Below are positions 34,435-42,691 of a stretch of 42,703 nucleotides of DNA, one piece after another. Source of the stretch: an uncultured Saprospiraceae bacterium (GTDB lineage Bacteria; Bacteroidota; Bacteroidia; Chitinophagales; Saprospiraceae); contig CALLXF010000009.1 of NCBI GenBank assembly GCA_938015805.1, forward strand, positions 1 through 42,703. Direction: 5' to 3'. Both the position numbers and the translations under genes were made by a program. Below the pieces are notes generated by a model that was not told the origin of the DNA, searched no databases, and saw only the letters and a program-made list of their open reading frames with translations. Within the stretch, counting starts at the first letter, position 1. Each line of letters opens with the position of its first letter.

Positions 34435-34464
34435 TTAATGGGTTGATTGCACATCGCCCATTAA
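34435..34464 (+). terminator. Hairpin after the transposase gene
   Basis: TTAATGGG (34435-34442) and CCCATTAA (34457-34464) form a perfect 8-bp stem 17 bp after the transposase stop. Only a short T-rich stretch follows, so termination may be partial. Confidence 0.5.
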
Positions 34465-34536
34465 TTGTTACGATACCTACTAAAGGATTTAGATTCTTTG
34501 GTGGGTATTTTTTGTTTTGGGATTGTATTTATAAGT

Positions 34537-34737
34537 ATGAAACACGATAAAAAAGAGATAATAAAAGAATTGGATTTAATGAGCAGAATTGGCACTGGAT
34601 GGTCTACTTATAAGGTCGATAATTTAAAATTGATTGAATTAATTTATCAAATAATGGTTAATCGAAAATGTGATAAGAAAACAGCCTTGAAATTTTTTGC
34701 TAAGAATTTTGAAACAACGCCAAAACTACCTGAATAG
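34537..34737 (+). CDS. Transposon cargo: 66-aa hypothetical protein
   Basis: A basic, helical, cytoplasmic-looking protein (KKEIIKELDLMSRIGTGWST). The frame is open upstream to 34465, but that start lies against the terminator hairpin; the ATG at 34537 is preferred. It converges on the next gene with adjoining stop codons. No family is recognised. Confidence 0.5.
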   Translation: MKHDKKEIIKELDLMSRIGTGWSTYKVDNLKLIELIYQIMVNRKCDKKTALKFFAKNFETTPKLPE

Positions 34738-34974
34738 TTATTTAGTGTACCACATAAGGGTTTCCAGTATTTCAATTAAATCTTCTTTATCAGAAATGTA
34801 ATATTTTTTAATTAGTTGGAGATTACCTTCAATTTTATATCCAGCAGATTCTATATAGTTTTTATAATCTACTATTAGAATTCCCAAAACTCTCTGTTGT
34901 TTAATTGTTGGGACTTTATTTGATTTAAGTATTTTTATACTATCTCTTAAAATTGCTTCTTTATTTAACTTCAT
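34738..34974 (-). CDS. Transposon cargo: 78-aa hypothetical protein
   Basis: A basic helical protein (LNKEAILRDSIKILKSNKVP) ending in an acidic segment and MWYTK; no membrane segment or motif. It lies at the right end of the element. Its start codon is inside a perfect 21-bp palindrome (34970-34990), which could regulate its transcription or hide its start in a hairpin. No family is recognised. Confidence 0.55.
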   Translation of the reverse strand: MKLNKEAILRDSIKILKSNKVPTIKQQRVLGILIVDYKNYIESAGYKIEGNLQLIKKYYISDKEDLIEILETLMWYTK

Positions 34975-34990
34975 ATCTTGAAGATATGAA
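34970..34990. promoter_or_regulatory. 21-bp palindrome over a start codon
   Basis: The arms TTCATATCTT and AAGATATGAA flank a single G (10-1-10, perfect). It contains the CAT (34972-34974) that is the minus-strand ATG, and lies 24 bp inside the right terminal repeat. The sequence is unrelated to the 16-bp operators. Confidence 0.6.
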
Positions 34991-35013
34991 AAAACATATT
35001 ATAGATTTATACT

Positions 35014-35037
35014 AGGTGTCTGTTGTATGTTATTACC
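35014..35037. repeat. Transposon right terminal inverted repeat
   Basis: Complement of the left end with one mismatch; it reads outward AGGTGTCTGTT then GTATGTTATTACC. Confidence 0.92.
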
Positions 35038-35045
35038 ATAGATTT
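35038..35045. repeat. Target site duplication, right copy
   Basis: ATAGATTT, identical to 31709-31716. One further ATAGATTT occurs inside the element at 35001-35008, which looks coincidental. Confidence 0.9.
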
Positions 35046-35124
35046 TAATCTAGTTAATTAATAAATAGAATTCTTTTCTAGGAACCAAACAACATGATTT
35101 GTTTTATACATTTAAAAAAGTAAG

Positions 35125-36234
35125 ATGAACATTAAAGCAGCAATCGTAAATAAAAAGAAAGCAAAATTTGAATTTGAAGATTTAGAAATTGCTTCTCCAG
35201 CTTCACATGAAGTTTTAATAAAAGTCGTAGCTACTGGACTATGTCATACTGACTTATCTGTTAAGGATGGCTATCTTCCTACTAACTATCCAGTAGTGCT
35301 AGGTCATGAAGGTGCTGGTATAATAGAGAAAGTTGGAGACCATGTGACCAATTTAAAAAAAGGGGATCATGTCGTTTTATCATATGGCTCTTGCGGTCAT
35401 TGTAGACCCTGCATGGAAGGTGATGCTGCATATTGCAATCAATTTAATCCACTCAATTTCCTCAACGAAAGACAAGGAAACAATCAAGATATATTTACTT
35501 CTTCTAAAAAATCTAAAGGTGTAAACGGTGCTTTTTTCCAACAATCCTCTTTTGCAACCTACGCTCTGGCTCACGAAAGGAATACAGTGAAAATATCTAA
35601 AAAAGTTGATCTCCGTATGATGGGGCCGCTGGGTTGTGGAATACAAACAGGAGCGGGAACGGTAATGAATACTCTTAATCCTAAACCTGGCTCTAGTATC
35701 GCAGTTTATGGAGTAGGTTCCGTAGGACTAGCAGCTATTATGGCTGCAAAAAATGCAGGGTGTGCATCTATCATTGCCGTGGATGTAAATCCCAAAAGAT
35801 TAAAAATCGCAAAAGAACTAGGTGCCACACACATGATAAATTCAAGTAAATCAGATCCAGTTGAAAAAATAAGATCTATTTCTTTAGATAATGGTGTAGA
35901 CTACACTGTAGAGGCATCAGGAATTAAGGAAGTCGCAACTCAGGCCTTCCAGTCATTAGCAAATAGAGGTACACTTGCTATTGTAGGAGCACCTCCTGGA
36001 AAAACTAAGTATGCATTTGATGCAAACGAGATGATCCTATCTGGTAGAAAAGTAATAGGTGTTGTAGAAGGTGATAGCGTTGTAAAAGTCTATATCCCTA
36101 AACTGATCGAACTATATCAGCAAGGAAGATTTCCTTTTGACAAACTAATAAAATACTACAAGTTTAAAGACATTAATAAGGCGGTAAAAGATATGGAAGA
36201 TGGTAAAGTAATCAAACCAATCTTAGAAATGTAG
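35125..36234 (+). CDS. Zinc-dependent alcohol dehydrogenase
   Basis: A 369-aa medium-chain dehydrogenase. The catalytic zinc ligands are Cys40, His61 (GHEGAG) and Cys171 (GPLGCGIQTG). The structural zinc site is Cys90, Cys93, Cys96 and Cys104. The Rossmann motif is GVGSVG (196-201), and Asp220 at the end of the second strand favours NAD over NADP. It resembles aryl or benzyl alcohol dehydrogenases in length and in the GIQTGAG segment, but the substrate is inference. It is a single gene directly right of the transposon, which may have separated it from its original promoter. Confidence 0.93.
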   Translation: MNIKAAIVNKKKAKFEFEDLEIASPASHEVLIKVVATGLCHTDLSVKDGYLPTNYPVVLGHEGAGIIEKVGDHVTNLKKGDHVVLSYGSCGHCRPCMEGDAAYCNQFNPLNFLNERQGNNQDIFTSSKKSKGVNGAFFQQSSFATYALAHERNTVKISKKVDLRMMGPLGCGIQTGAGTVMNTLNPKPGSSIAVYGVGSVGLAAIMAAKNAGCASIIAVDVNPKRLKIAKELGATHMINSSKSDPVEKIRSISLDNGVDYTVEASGIKEVATQAFQSLANRGTLAIVGAPPGKTKYAFDANEMILSGRKVIGVVEGDSVVKVYIPKLIELYQQGRFPFDKLIKYYKFKDINKAVKDMEDGKVIKPILEM

Positions 36235-36574
36235 TTCATCCATTAACTATTACAGTAACATTTTAAAAGAGATTTGCTATAAGCAATTTAATATTTTATT
36301 TAGTATTGAGATTAAAACTATTCTCTCAAGACATATAGAGTAATTCGACCCATACGCACTTTATATAATAGTAATATTTACATATCTTATGATCCTATTG
36401 CTGTTATCAGTTATACTATGAATTACTTTTCTTTTGTAACTCTTATTCTTTTTAAGCTAAACAGAATAGCTAAGTCTAGCTATGAATATATGGTTGATGA
36501 TTATAGAGATTGTTGTACGTCTAGTATGTCTGTTATAAAAAGCCACCTATTACCATACGTTGCAAAAATATTAT
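36235..36574. other. Intergenic region before the T9SS cargo gene
   Basis: No supported gene in these 340 bp. A 65-codon frame from 36418 overlaps the start of the next gene, has no recognisable product and is probably chance. No strong hairpin or TAnnTTTG box was found. Confidence 0.4.
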
Positions 36575-38179
36575 ATGAAGACATTATCATTCATCCTACT
36601 TTTAATCTTCCTTAATACAGCTGACTCTTTTTCTCAAAAAGACTACGAGCTGATCGATCACACTAGCCGATCTAACACTTTTAATGCAATACAGTTTACA
36701 GACTCTGTCATATATTACTCTTTACAGGATAACGACTTTCTATTTGGGAACAGCACATTTAATAGTATAGATTCTGCCGGTAATAGAAATAGCACACTAG
36801 TTTGGGGTGGAACATCAAAATGCAAATTTGTTCCTCAAGGAGAGCATCATCTTAAAGCATTTTACTATCAACTGTTTGAAGGTGATTTAGGAATACCAGG
36901 CATCTATCTACTAGAGAAGAATGAAGATCAGATAAGTATCGATTTTCATTATTTAGACTTATTTGAAATACATGATTTAGAAATAAATCATGACGATGAG
37001 CTTATCATTTTGGCAGATCAAAAACTGAGTATCTACGACTCGCAAGATTTTTTACTTCTAGAAACGGATTTTGCCCATGATCAGAATACGTACTTTATCA
37101 GAATTAAAAATGACATATATCTCACAACTCAAAATACAATTTATCACCTTAATGGATATACCTTAAATCCGATTTATAACACTACTGAAAACATATATAA
37201 GGTATTATCCTCACAACAAGATAAACTCTATATCATCCATGATACCGAGATCAAATCTATAAATACCATAGATCTAACCGTTAGTAGCTTGCTGACATAT
37301 GATATTCCACAAAAAACAGAAGTACAGTATAATGGCAATCAGGAATTTATTTTCACCAGTTCTACAGGTAATGACCAGCGTTTTACTATCGTAAGTAATA
37401 TTGGAGGATCGGATATACTTTACGAAACACTTCCAGGAGAATCTTTTAAACACACAAGACGCATAGGTAATCAGCTCTACCTAAACGGCACTTTATCAAA
37501 TAGCACAGTAAACCATACCTACTTTAAAAAGACTAGTTTAGATAATACAAATAATCCTGCGATATGCTTAGATGCAATAATTAGATTTGCAGAAATAGAA
37601 CATGTAGCTAAAACCTTCCATAGCGAAGTCCCTACTCCTTTTGGGCCGGATACTATATTTAGATATGATTATACCTATCTGATAACGATAGAAAACAACA
37701 GCTCAGATTCCACAAATCGACTAGATATTTACTCATCTACTTTTGAGCAAGGTGGTTTCTTAAGCAATCAAAACTTACACTTTACAGTAGAAGACTTAGG
37801 GCCAGCCGAGATCAGAACGATCACTGGCGAACTAATATATTTCTCCTCTAGAGGTAAGATCCAACCTAATCTGTTATACCTATCAGGAGCGGATTATTTT
37901 TTAGATTGCGATCCCAGTAATAACACTTTTGACGTAAGTAACATTGTTTCTTCGACCATTGGCTTAAAGCCAATAAAATCACTAACTATATTTCCAAACC
38001 CGGCAACTAATTATATACAAATCAGTAATAAATCTTCCTTGCCCTACGCCATACATTCGCCGGAAGGCAAAACAGTTTTAAGCGGTATATTTAAAGAAAA
38101 AATAGATGTGTCAAAATTATCTCGCGGCATATACTTTATGCATATCGATGGAGAAATAAAACGATTTATAAAAATTTAA
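36575..38179 (+). CDS. Secreted protein with T9SS type A sorting domain
   Basis: A 534-aa protein with a signal peptide (MKTLSFILLLIFLNTADSFS). The centre (about 25-320) is rich in short beta strands and could be a propeller. Residues about 325-455 resemble an Ig-like or adhesion module. The last ~70 residues (SLTIFPNPATNYIQISN to KRFIKI) form a canonical T9SS tail. The TTG at 36560 would add five residues; the ATG at 36575 gives the proper signal peptide. It is secreted or surface attached; the function is not recognised. Confidence 0.85.
   Translation: MKTLSFILLLIFLNTADSFSQKDYELIDHTSRSNTFNAIQFTDSVIYYSLQDNDFLFGNSTFNSIDSAGNRNSTLVWGGTSKCKFVPQGEHHLKAFYYQLFEGDLGIPGIYLLEKNEDQISIDFHYLDLFEIHDLEINHDDELIILADQKLSIYDSQDFLLLETDFAHDQNTYFIRIKNDIYLTTQNTIYHLNGYTLNPIYNTTENIYKVLSSQQDKLYIIHDTEIKSINTIDLTVSSLLTYDIPQKTEVQYNGNQEFIFTSSTGNDQRFTIVSNIGGSDILYETLPGESFKHTRRIGNQLYLNGTLSNSTVNHTYFKKTSLDNTNNPAICLDAIIRFAEIEHVAKTFHSEVPTPFGPDTIFRYDYTYLITIENNSSDSTNRLDIYSSTFEQGGFLSNQNLHFTVEDLGPAEIRTITGELIYFSSRGKIQPNLLYLSGADYFLDCDPSNNTFDVSNIVSSTIGLKPIKSLTIFPNPATNYIQISNKSSLPYAIHSPEGKTVLSGIFKEKIDVSKLSRGIYFMHIDGEIKRFIKI
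37959..37974. repeat. Dispersed hairpin repeat, TTAAA type, copy 2
   Basis: TTGGCTTAAAGCCAAT, identical to 15429-15444. With the preceding A it becomes a 17-bp near-palindrome. It lies in the linker directly before the T9SS tail of the secreted protein. Confidence 0.5.
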
Positions 38180-38358
38180 ACTAATAAAATAGAACTTCCA
38201 TAATCTAGCCTTTTAATGTCTCGAAAATGTACTATAAGTTCGCGTGATATTATTATGACGTAAGCTATTTCTAACTATACGGGTTTTAAAAAACAGTCTG
38301 TAAGTGAACTTTGAAGCTAGAGCATAACGTTATACTACAGATACAAAAATAAATCGCC

Positions 38359-38805
38359 ATGGCATCAATAAAGGATATACTAGCGTCAAAAGTGTTTTTT
38401 AAGCTTTTAGAAAAAGCCAGCCTACTCGTTACTAAAAACAGGAAACTATCCAAGGTAGCGACGGCAGCTCTAGAAAAAGTGATGAAAACAGGAAGCGTAA
38501 AAGCCCTAGGAGTGGGTATCATTACGCAGATAAAACTGATGAGTATGATGACTTATTATTATGCTCGTGGAACCTATCGGGATATCTCTCGTAAAAGTAT
38601 TGTGGTAGTTATTGCAGTGCTTCTTTATTTCTTAATGCCTTTTGATCTTGTTCCAGATTTTATTCCTGGTCTTGGATATCTAGATGATATTACGCTTATC
38701 GGCTGGTTATTCTCTACTCTAGGAAAAGAGTTAGTGTTATTTGAAGAATGGCATAAAAAATACGGGAATATAGAAACGATCGGTTTTAAAGACCTCAATA
38801 ATTAA
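38359..38805 (+). CDS. DUF1232 (YkvA-type) membrane protein
   Basis: A 148-aa protein. The DUF1232 signature covers about residues 75-112: YFLMPFDLVPDFIPGLGYLDD, a helix followed by a PDLIPD-type turn. One or two membrane helices are predicted there (about 72-90 and 108-125). The N-terminal 60 residues are basic. Family members are small membrane proteins of unknown function. It is convergent with the outer-membrane protein gene that follows. Confidence 0.9.
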   Translation: MASIKDILASKVFFKLLEKASLLVTKNRKLSKVATAALEKVMKTGSVKALGVGIITQIKLMSMMTYYYARGTYRDISRKSIVVVIAVLLYFLMPFDLVPDFIPGLGYLDDITLIGWLFSTLGKELVLFEEWHKKYGNIETIGFKDLNN

Positions 38806-38817
38806 GAAAGATAATAC

Positions 38818-39387
38818 CTAAAAATGGACTCCGATCCCAAGGTCCCAAAAATTCCAAGTGGAACCAGTCACATCTGATACAGAATCTAGAAAACCTATCT
38901 CATACTCAAAGTCGATTGTAATATCTAATATATCAGCACCTATTCCTATTATCGCTCCTGTAGTCACCGGATTAAACTGATCATAAGGTGCCGTGGGGTG
39001 ATCTTCAGGCCAAGTCATTAAAATATTTGCGGTGCTATAACCCTTTATTCTTATGCAGGTACTTTTATCAAATTCGATCACTTTATACATCGCACCGATT
39101 CTTACTTTGGCCCACTTCATCGTCTCTTCTCTCTCGATTAAATTTCCCTTAACCATGGCGAGGAAATTTACGTCTTGGTATTTTGCTCCTCCGATTATAG
39201 AAAATTTTTCTTTGGGTCGGAGTCGAGTTTCTACAGCTATAAATATTCCGTTATGTGCTTTTCCCTCTGGTGTCATAACCATATCAGCATTTACTCCTGA
39301 GGAAATACCAGCAAAGAATTGAATACCTTTTTGGGTTAACCCAATGGTACCCAAGCTTAAGAAAAGAGTGATAAGTAAAATTCGCAT
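38818..39387 (-). CDS. Outer-membrane beta-barrel protein, hypothetical
   Basis: A 189-aa protein with a signal peptide (about residues 1-18). The rest shows alternating hydrophobic strands with Gly and aromatic residues (GIFIAVETRLRP, FEYEIGFLD) and ends in a final strand closing with HF, typical of small outer-membrane barrels. A TAAGTTTG box lies about 15 bp upstream on the minus strand (39402-39409). The function is unknown. Confidence 0.65.
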   Translation of the reverse strand: MRILLITLFLSLGTIGLTQKGIQFFAGISSGVNADMVMTPEGKAHNGIFIAVETRLRPKEKFSIIGGAKYQDVNFLAMVKGNLIEREETMKWAKVRIGAMYKVIEFDKSTCIRIKGYSTANILMTWPEDHPTAPYDQFNPVTTGAIIGIGADILDITIDFEYEIGFLDSVSDVTGSTWNFWDLGIGVHF

Positions 39388-39444
39388 TTTGGTATTTGTG
39401 ACAAACTTAACATTATATATAATTTTATTGCATATGAAGTATGC

Positions 39445-39452
39445 TATATTTG
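39445..39452 (+). promoter_or_regulatory. Promoter -7 box for the MscS gene
   Basis: TATATTTG matches TAnnTTTG exactly, 18 bp before the ATG at 39471. An A-rich AAAAAAGGAT leader precedes the start. Confidence 0.5.
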
Positions 39453-39470
39453 CCGAACTAAAAAAAGGAT

Positions 39471-40292
39471 ATGGACATTGATAAAATCACTCAAACTGGA
39501 ATTAATAAAGCTATCGATTATGCACCTAAAGTGGCCCTTGCTCTATTAACATTAATTGTTGGATTTTGGGTGATTAAATATTTAGTAAACTATGCTGCTA
39601 AGGCTTTGCAAAAATCTGGAACGGACCTCACCTTAGCTAACTTCCTGAGCTCTTTACTAAATATCCTTCTCAAGGTAATGTTGATTCTTTCTGTTGCGAG
39701 CATGTTTGGAGTTAACACCACTTCTTTTATCGCCATTTTCAGTGCATTAATGGTGGGTATCGGTATGGCTTTAAACGGCACCCTAGGTCATGCTGCTTCT
39801 GGTGTTATGCTAATGATATTTAGACCTTTTAAAGTTGATGACCTAGTACAAATAGGAGGTAATGCTACGATAGGTACAGTAGATAGTATTAACGCCTTCA
39901 ATACTACATTAAAAACATTGGATAACAAACGCATTATTATAGGTAATAGTAATGTAACTGGAAATGATATTACTAATATCTCCGGACAAGGAGAAGTAGG
40001 AGTGGAGCTAACATTTGGTATCGGTTATGATGATAATATTGATAAAGCAAGAAAAATTATTCTTGAAGTAGGTGAGTCATGTCCTCATATTTTAAGTACT
40101 CCACCCCAAGGAGTTGTTGTCGCAAACTTAGGTGATAGTTCTGTCGATTTAGCCACAAGACCTTTTTGTAAATCTGAGCATTACTGGGATGTAATGTTCT
40201 ATATGCAGGAAAATGTAAAGGAAGCTTTTGATGCTAATGGTGTAGGTATCCCTTATCCGACTATGGATTTAAATGTGAGCAAGGTCGGGTAG
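39471..40292 (+). CDS. Small-conductance mechanosensitive channel (MscS family)
   Basis: A 273-aa inner-membrane channel close in length to E. coli MscS (286). Three helices (about 18-40, 58-78, 84-110) end in the glycine/alanine-rich pore helix IGMALNGTLGHAASGVMLMIFRPFKVDD, split here at the family's conserved FRPF turn. The beta domain (GTVDSINAFNTTLKTLDN, IIIGNSNVTG) and an alpha/beta C-terminal domain follow. It releases solutes on hypo-osmotic shock. It is a single gene with its own promoter box. Confidence 0.94.
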   Translation: MDIDKITQTGINKAIDYAPKVALALLTLIVGFWVIKYLVNYAAKALQKSGTDLTLANFLSSLLNILLKVMLILSVASMFGVNTTSFIAIFSALMVGIGMALNGTLGHAASGVMLMIFRPFKVDDLVQIGGNATIGTVDSINAFNTTLKTLDNKRIIIGNSNVTGNDITNISGQGEVGVELTFGIGYDDNIDKARKIILEVGESCPHILSTPPQGVVVANLGDSSVDLATRPFCKSEHYWDVMFYMQENVKEAFDANGVGIPYPTMDLNVSKVG

Positions 40293-40417
40293 ATAGTTAT
40301 AAAGTTTAAAGCTAGAAGTTATCATAGGCTCACGGTATCAATCATTAACACTATGGTTATCTAATATCTCAAATCGAGCATCTAAAGTCTATGCTTTAAA
40401 ATTCATTAGTATGTGAT

Positions 40418-41182
40418 CTATCCAAATTCCCAACCAAATTTTAGAATCAATCTTTTTATAAGTAGTTTGTAATCTGTTTGTATTTCATTTCCTAAGGCAT
40501 CGATAAAAAATTCTCTGCCTGAAGTTTTCTGAAAGTACTGACCTAACATGAGCTGGAATTTAGATTTACTTCTGGAAGAAAAGTGTAAGCCTACTCCATA
40601 CATTGCATTTATCCCGCCTTCTTGTTCATTACGGATACCCTCAATATTTTCCTCGGAAGAGAATCCTTGACCTATTCGCCCCCAGGCAAAAAATCTTCTT
40701 TTACCATCTAGTATATTATATCGTCCATAAGCAAAGAATGTAGAAAACTGAGTATCAAAATTAAAACCCGCAGCACTAGTCTCATTAAACTCAAAACCTG
40801 TTCCACCACCCAGGGCAAAATTTTCTGATATTCTCTGAGCAAATAAAAATTCGATATGACTAGATACCTGATCTGTTAAAACATTTGTCCCCATAGAGAA
40901 TGTCCAGAAAAAACCCTTTGTCTCAAAATATTTTCCATCTGTAAAGACTATCGCATTATTTTCATCATAAATATGCTTAGCTAATCTTCTATCGACATGT
41001 ATGGTATCCCGTGTGCTTAATCGCATTTTGATCACATCATCATCCTCGTCAACTTTATTACCATAAAAGATAGAGCCGTCATATAGCTTTGCTAACATAT
41101 AACCTTCTTCAGCTTGGGCAAGAGAAGAAGAATAACCAACAACTATAAATAAGAAAAAAAAACCTAGCGACTTATAGCTCAT
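40418..41182 (-). CDS. Outer-membrane beta-barrel protein, hypothetical
   Basis: A 254-aa protein with a signal peptide (about residues 1-22, ending SLAQ). A short domain (about 25-75, KLYDGSIFYGNKVDEDDD) precedes a region of amphipathic strands (ALGGGTGFEF, FFAYGRYNI, NAMYGVGLHF) ending ILKFGWEFG, as in outer-membrane barrels. It overlaps the LVIVD lipoprotein gene by one base (TAATG), so the two are one operon and may act together. The function is unknown. Confidence 0.7.
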   Translation of the reverse strand: MSYKSLGFFFLFIVVGYSSSLAQAEEGYMLAKLYDGSIFYGNKVDEDDDVIKMRLSTRDTIHVDRRLAKHIYDENNAIVFTDGKYFETKGFFWTFSMGTNVLTDQVSSHIEFLFAQRISENFALGGGTGFEFNETSAAGFNFDTQFSTFFAYGRYNILDGKRRFFAWGRIGQGFSSEENIEGIRNEQEGGINAMYGVGLHFSSRSKSKFQLMLGQYFQKTSGREFFIDALGNEIQTDYKLLIKRLILKFGWEFG

Positions 41183-42447
41183 TAAAAAGCAATTGTACTT
41201 TTTAATTCTAGTTGATCTGCTGATCCATTAATAAACTGCATCAGGCCATCAGGACCAGCTATAAAAACAATATTACTATTAGTAGGATCAGCTATTATAT
41301 CATAAGCCTCGATATCTGTAAAATGCATTTGTAAAATAGGATTATCATTTAGACTTACGTCAAAAACCTTAAGCCCATTTTGTCCTTCTCCAACATACAA
41401 ACGGTCTCCTATAACCGTCATACCGTAAGGACTATTCATTGCAATCTCATCTACTTCCTTAGGATTAGATAAATTATTTATATCCAGCACTACAAGAGCG
41501 TTTATATTTCCGGGACATTCAGAAAAATCTGCAGTTCGTAAAGTAATATAAGCAACTTTATTATGTGGTAACACAGGATCACAAGAAGTCGCATGTTCAA
41601 AATCATACAGTCGAGTCGGCTGTATCTCACTATCGAGACTGTAAATAGTCATTGAAGATCTAGACCCTACAAAAAGATTGTTATCATAAGGAAAAATGGT
41701 TTCCATATCATCTTTGATGTTGTGCATTTTATTTGCAATCGTAAAATTACCATCCGTATCATTTAAGATCATCATGTTATTATTGCTAATGACATAGACA
41801 TGGTCTCCGTTTTTAGTAATCCGATTTACGGTCCCACTCTGAGCAGAACTATTTCCCGCAAACGAAGTAGGAATTGCAGAGTTAGGAATAATATTTTTAC
41901 CAAAATCCAGATACACTAACTGGTCTCCTATGATCTCATCGTAAAACTCATCTTGGTCTGACAGTTGGATTGTTTTTTCTTGATAATTAAAACCGATTAA
42001 CGTATTACCTTGGTTATCCATAAACTCTTCTTGGATTGCGTTTTCCGCTCTGGCAGTTAGTATAGGCTGGTTAGGATCAGAGATATCTATTTTGACCATA
42101 TCATAATAGGTCTCCGCATAGATGTAGTTTCCACTAACGTAAAACTCTCTGTTTCCAGGAATATTTATAAACGATTCTCTGATTGGGTTTTCTCTATCTG
42201 CATTATTGACTACATGGATTCCTGATCCTTCCTCCCCTATTAATACATAATCTTCTCCGATAAATATCTTACCCGCATTAGATATAGCTCTAGCTCCCTC
42301 AGATAAAGGCATCGCCCTTATCTCATCCATATCTCCATAGATAGCAGTAGCTTCCTGATAGGTCACGGTCACGGTACCTGTATCTTCTGTACAAGAGGTT
42401 ATAAATAGCGTCAGGCAAAGGATAAATAGAAAAGAAATATTTTTCAT
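41182..42447 (-). CDS. LVIVD-repeat lipoprotein
   Basis: A 421-aa protein with lipobox ITSC (Cys19). The mature part consists of repeated propeller-like units of LVIVD type, for example GIHVVNNADRENP, MVKIDISDPNQP, LVVLDINNLSNPKEV and GLKVFDVSLNDNP, each ending in an aspartate turn and NP. LVIVD proteins are extracytoplasmic beta-propellers, common in Bacteroidota, of uncertain role. It is the first gene of a two-gene operon with an outer-membrane barrel protein. Two direct copies of TTAAGGTGAT (42512-42521, 42563-42572) lie upstream. Confidence 0.88.
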   Translation of the reverse strand: MKNISFLFILCLTLFITSCTEDTGTVTVTYQEATAIYGDMDEIRAMPLSEGARAISNAGKIFIGEDYVLIGEEGSGIHVVNNADRENPIRESFINIPGNREFYVSGNYIYAETYYDMVKIDISDPNQPILTARAENAIQEEFMDNQGNTLIGFNYQEKTIQLSDQDEFYDEIIGDQLVYLDFGKNIIPNSAIPTSFAGNSSAQSGTVNRITKNGDHVYVISNNNMMILNDTDGNFTIANKMHNIKDDMETIFPYDNNLFVGSRSSMTIYSLDSEIQPTRLYDFEHATSCDPVLPHNKVAYITLRTADFSECPGNINALVVLDINNLSNPKEVDEIAMNSPYGMTVIGDRLYVGEGQNGLKVFDVSLNDNPILQMHFTDIEAYDIIADPTNSNIVFIAGPDGLMQFINGSADQLELKSTIAF

Positions 42448-42652
42448 AGAAGTTTATTTTTTATGATAACGTATAAAATCTAATAAATGTCTTTAGGAGT
42501 ATATTCTAAAGTTAAGGTGATTTAAATAGATATTGGACAGTACTTATAAGCTTAACAGAAATTTAAGGTGATGATAAACCTTTACGAAGCAGGTATTTAT
42601 AAGATTACTTCATTCATTAAAAAAAATGAACTGATATTATTGGCAGAAAATA

Positions 42653-42689
42653 AAAAGAGCCTGCAAATCAATGACTTACAGACTCTTTT
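42653..42689 (-). terminator. Terminator of a gene entering from the right
   Basis: AAAAGAGCCTG (42653-42663) and CAGACTCTTTT (42679-42689) pair over 11 bp, with one G-U on the minus strand. A U-rich run follows (complement of 42640-42656). It must end a minus-strand transcript that starts beyond the window. Confidence 0.75.
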
Positions 42690-42691
42690 GT

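Larger units (their letters stand above)
31717..35037. mobile_element. IS1595-family transposon with passenger genes
   Basis: A 3321-bp element bounded by 24-bp terminal inverted repeats (31717-31740 and 35014-35037; 23 of 24 match) and an exact 8-bp target duplication, ATAGATTT. It encodes an IS1595-type transposase (33488-34417) plus an XRE-type regulator and about six other small ORFs. IS1595 elements are known to carry passengers. Intact ends, an intact transposase and a perfect duplication suggest a recent, possibly active insertion. No integrase, plasmid or phage gene is present. Confidence 0.92.

Noticed and set aside
35001-35008. Third ATAGATTT as an alternative right boundary of the transposon
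   Set aside because: It lies inside the inverted repeat boundary; the terminal repeats end at 35037, and the flanking copy at 35038 is in the correct position.
36418-36615. 65-codon plus-strand ORF before the T9SS cargo gene
   Set aside because: It overlaps the signal peptide of the next gene in another frame and has no recognisable features.
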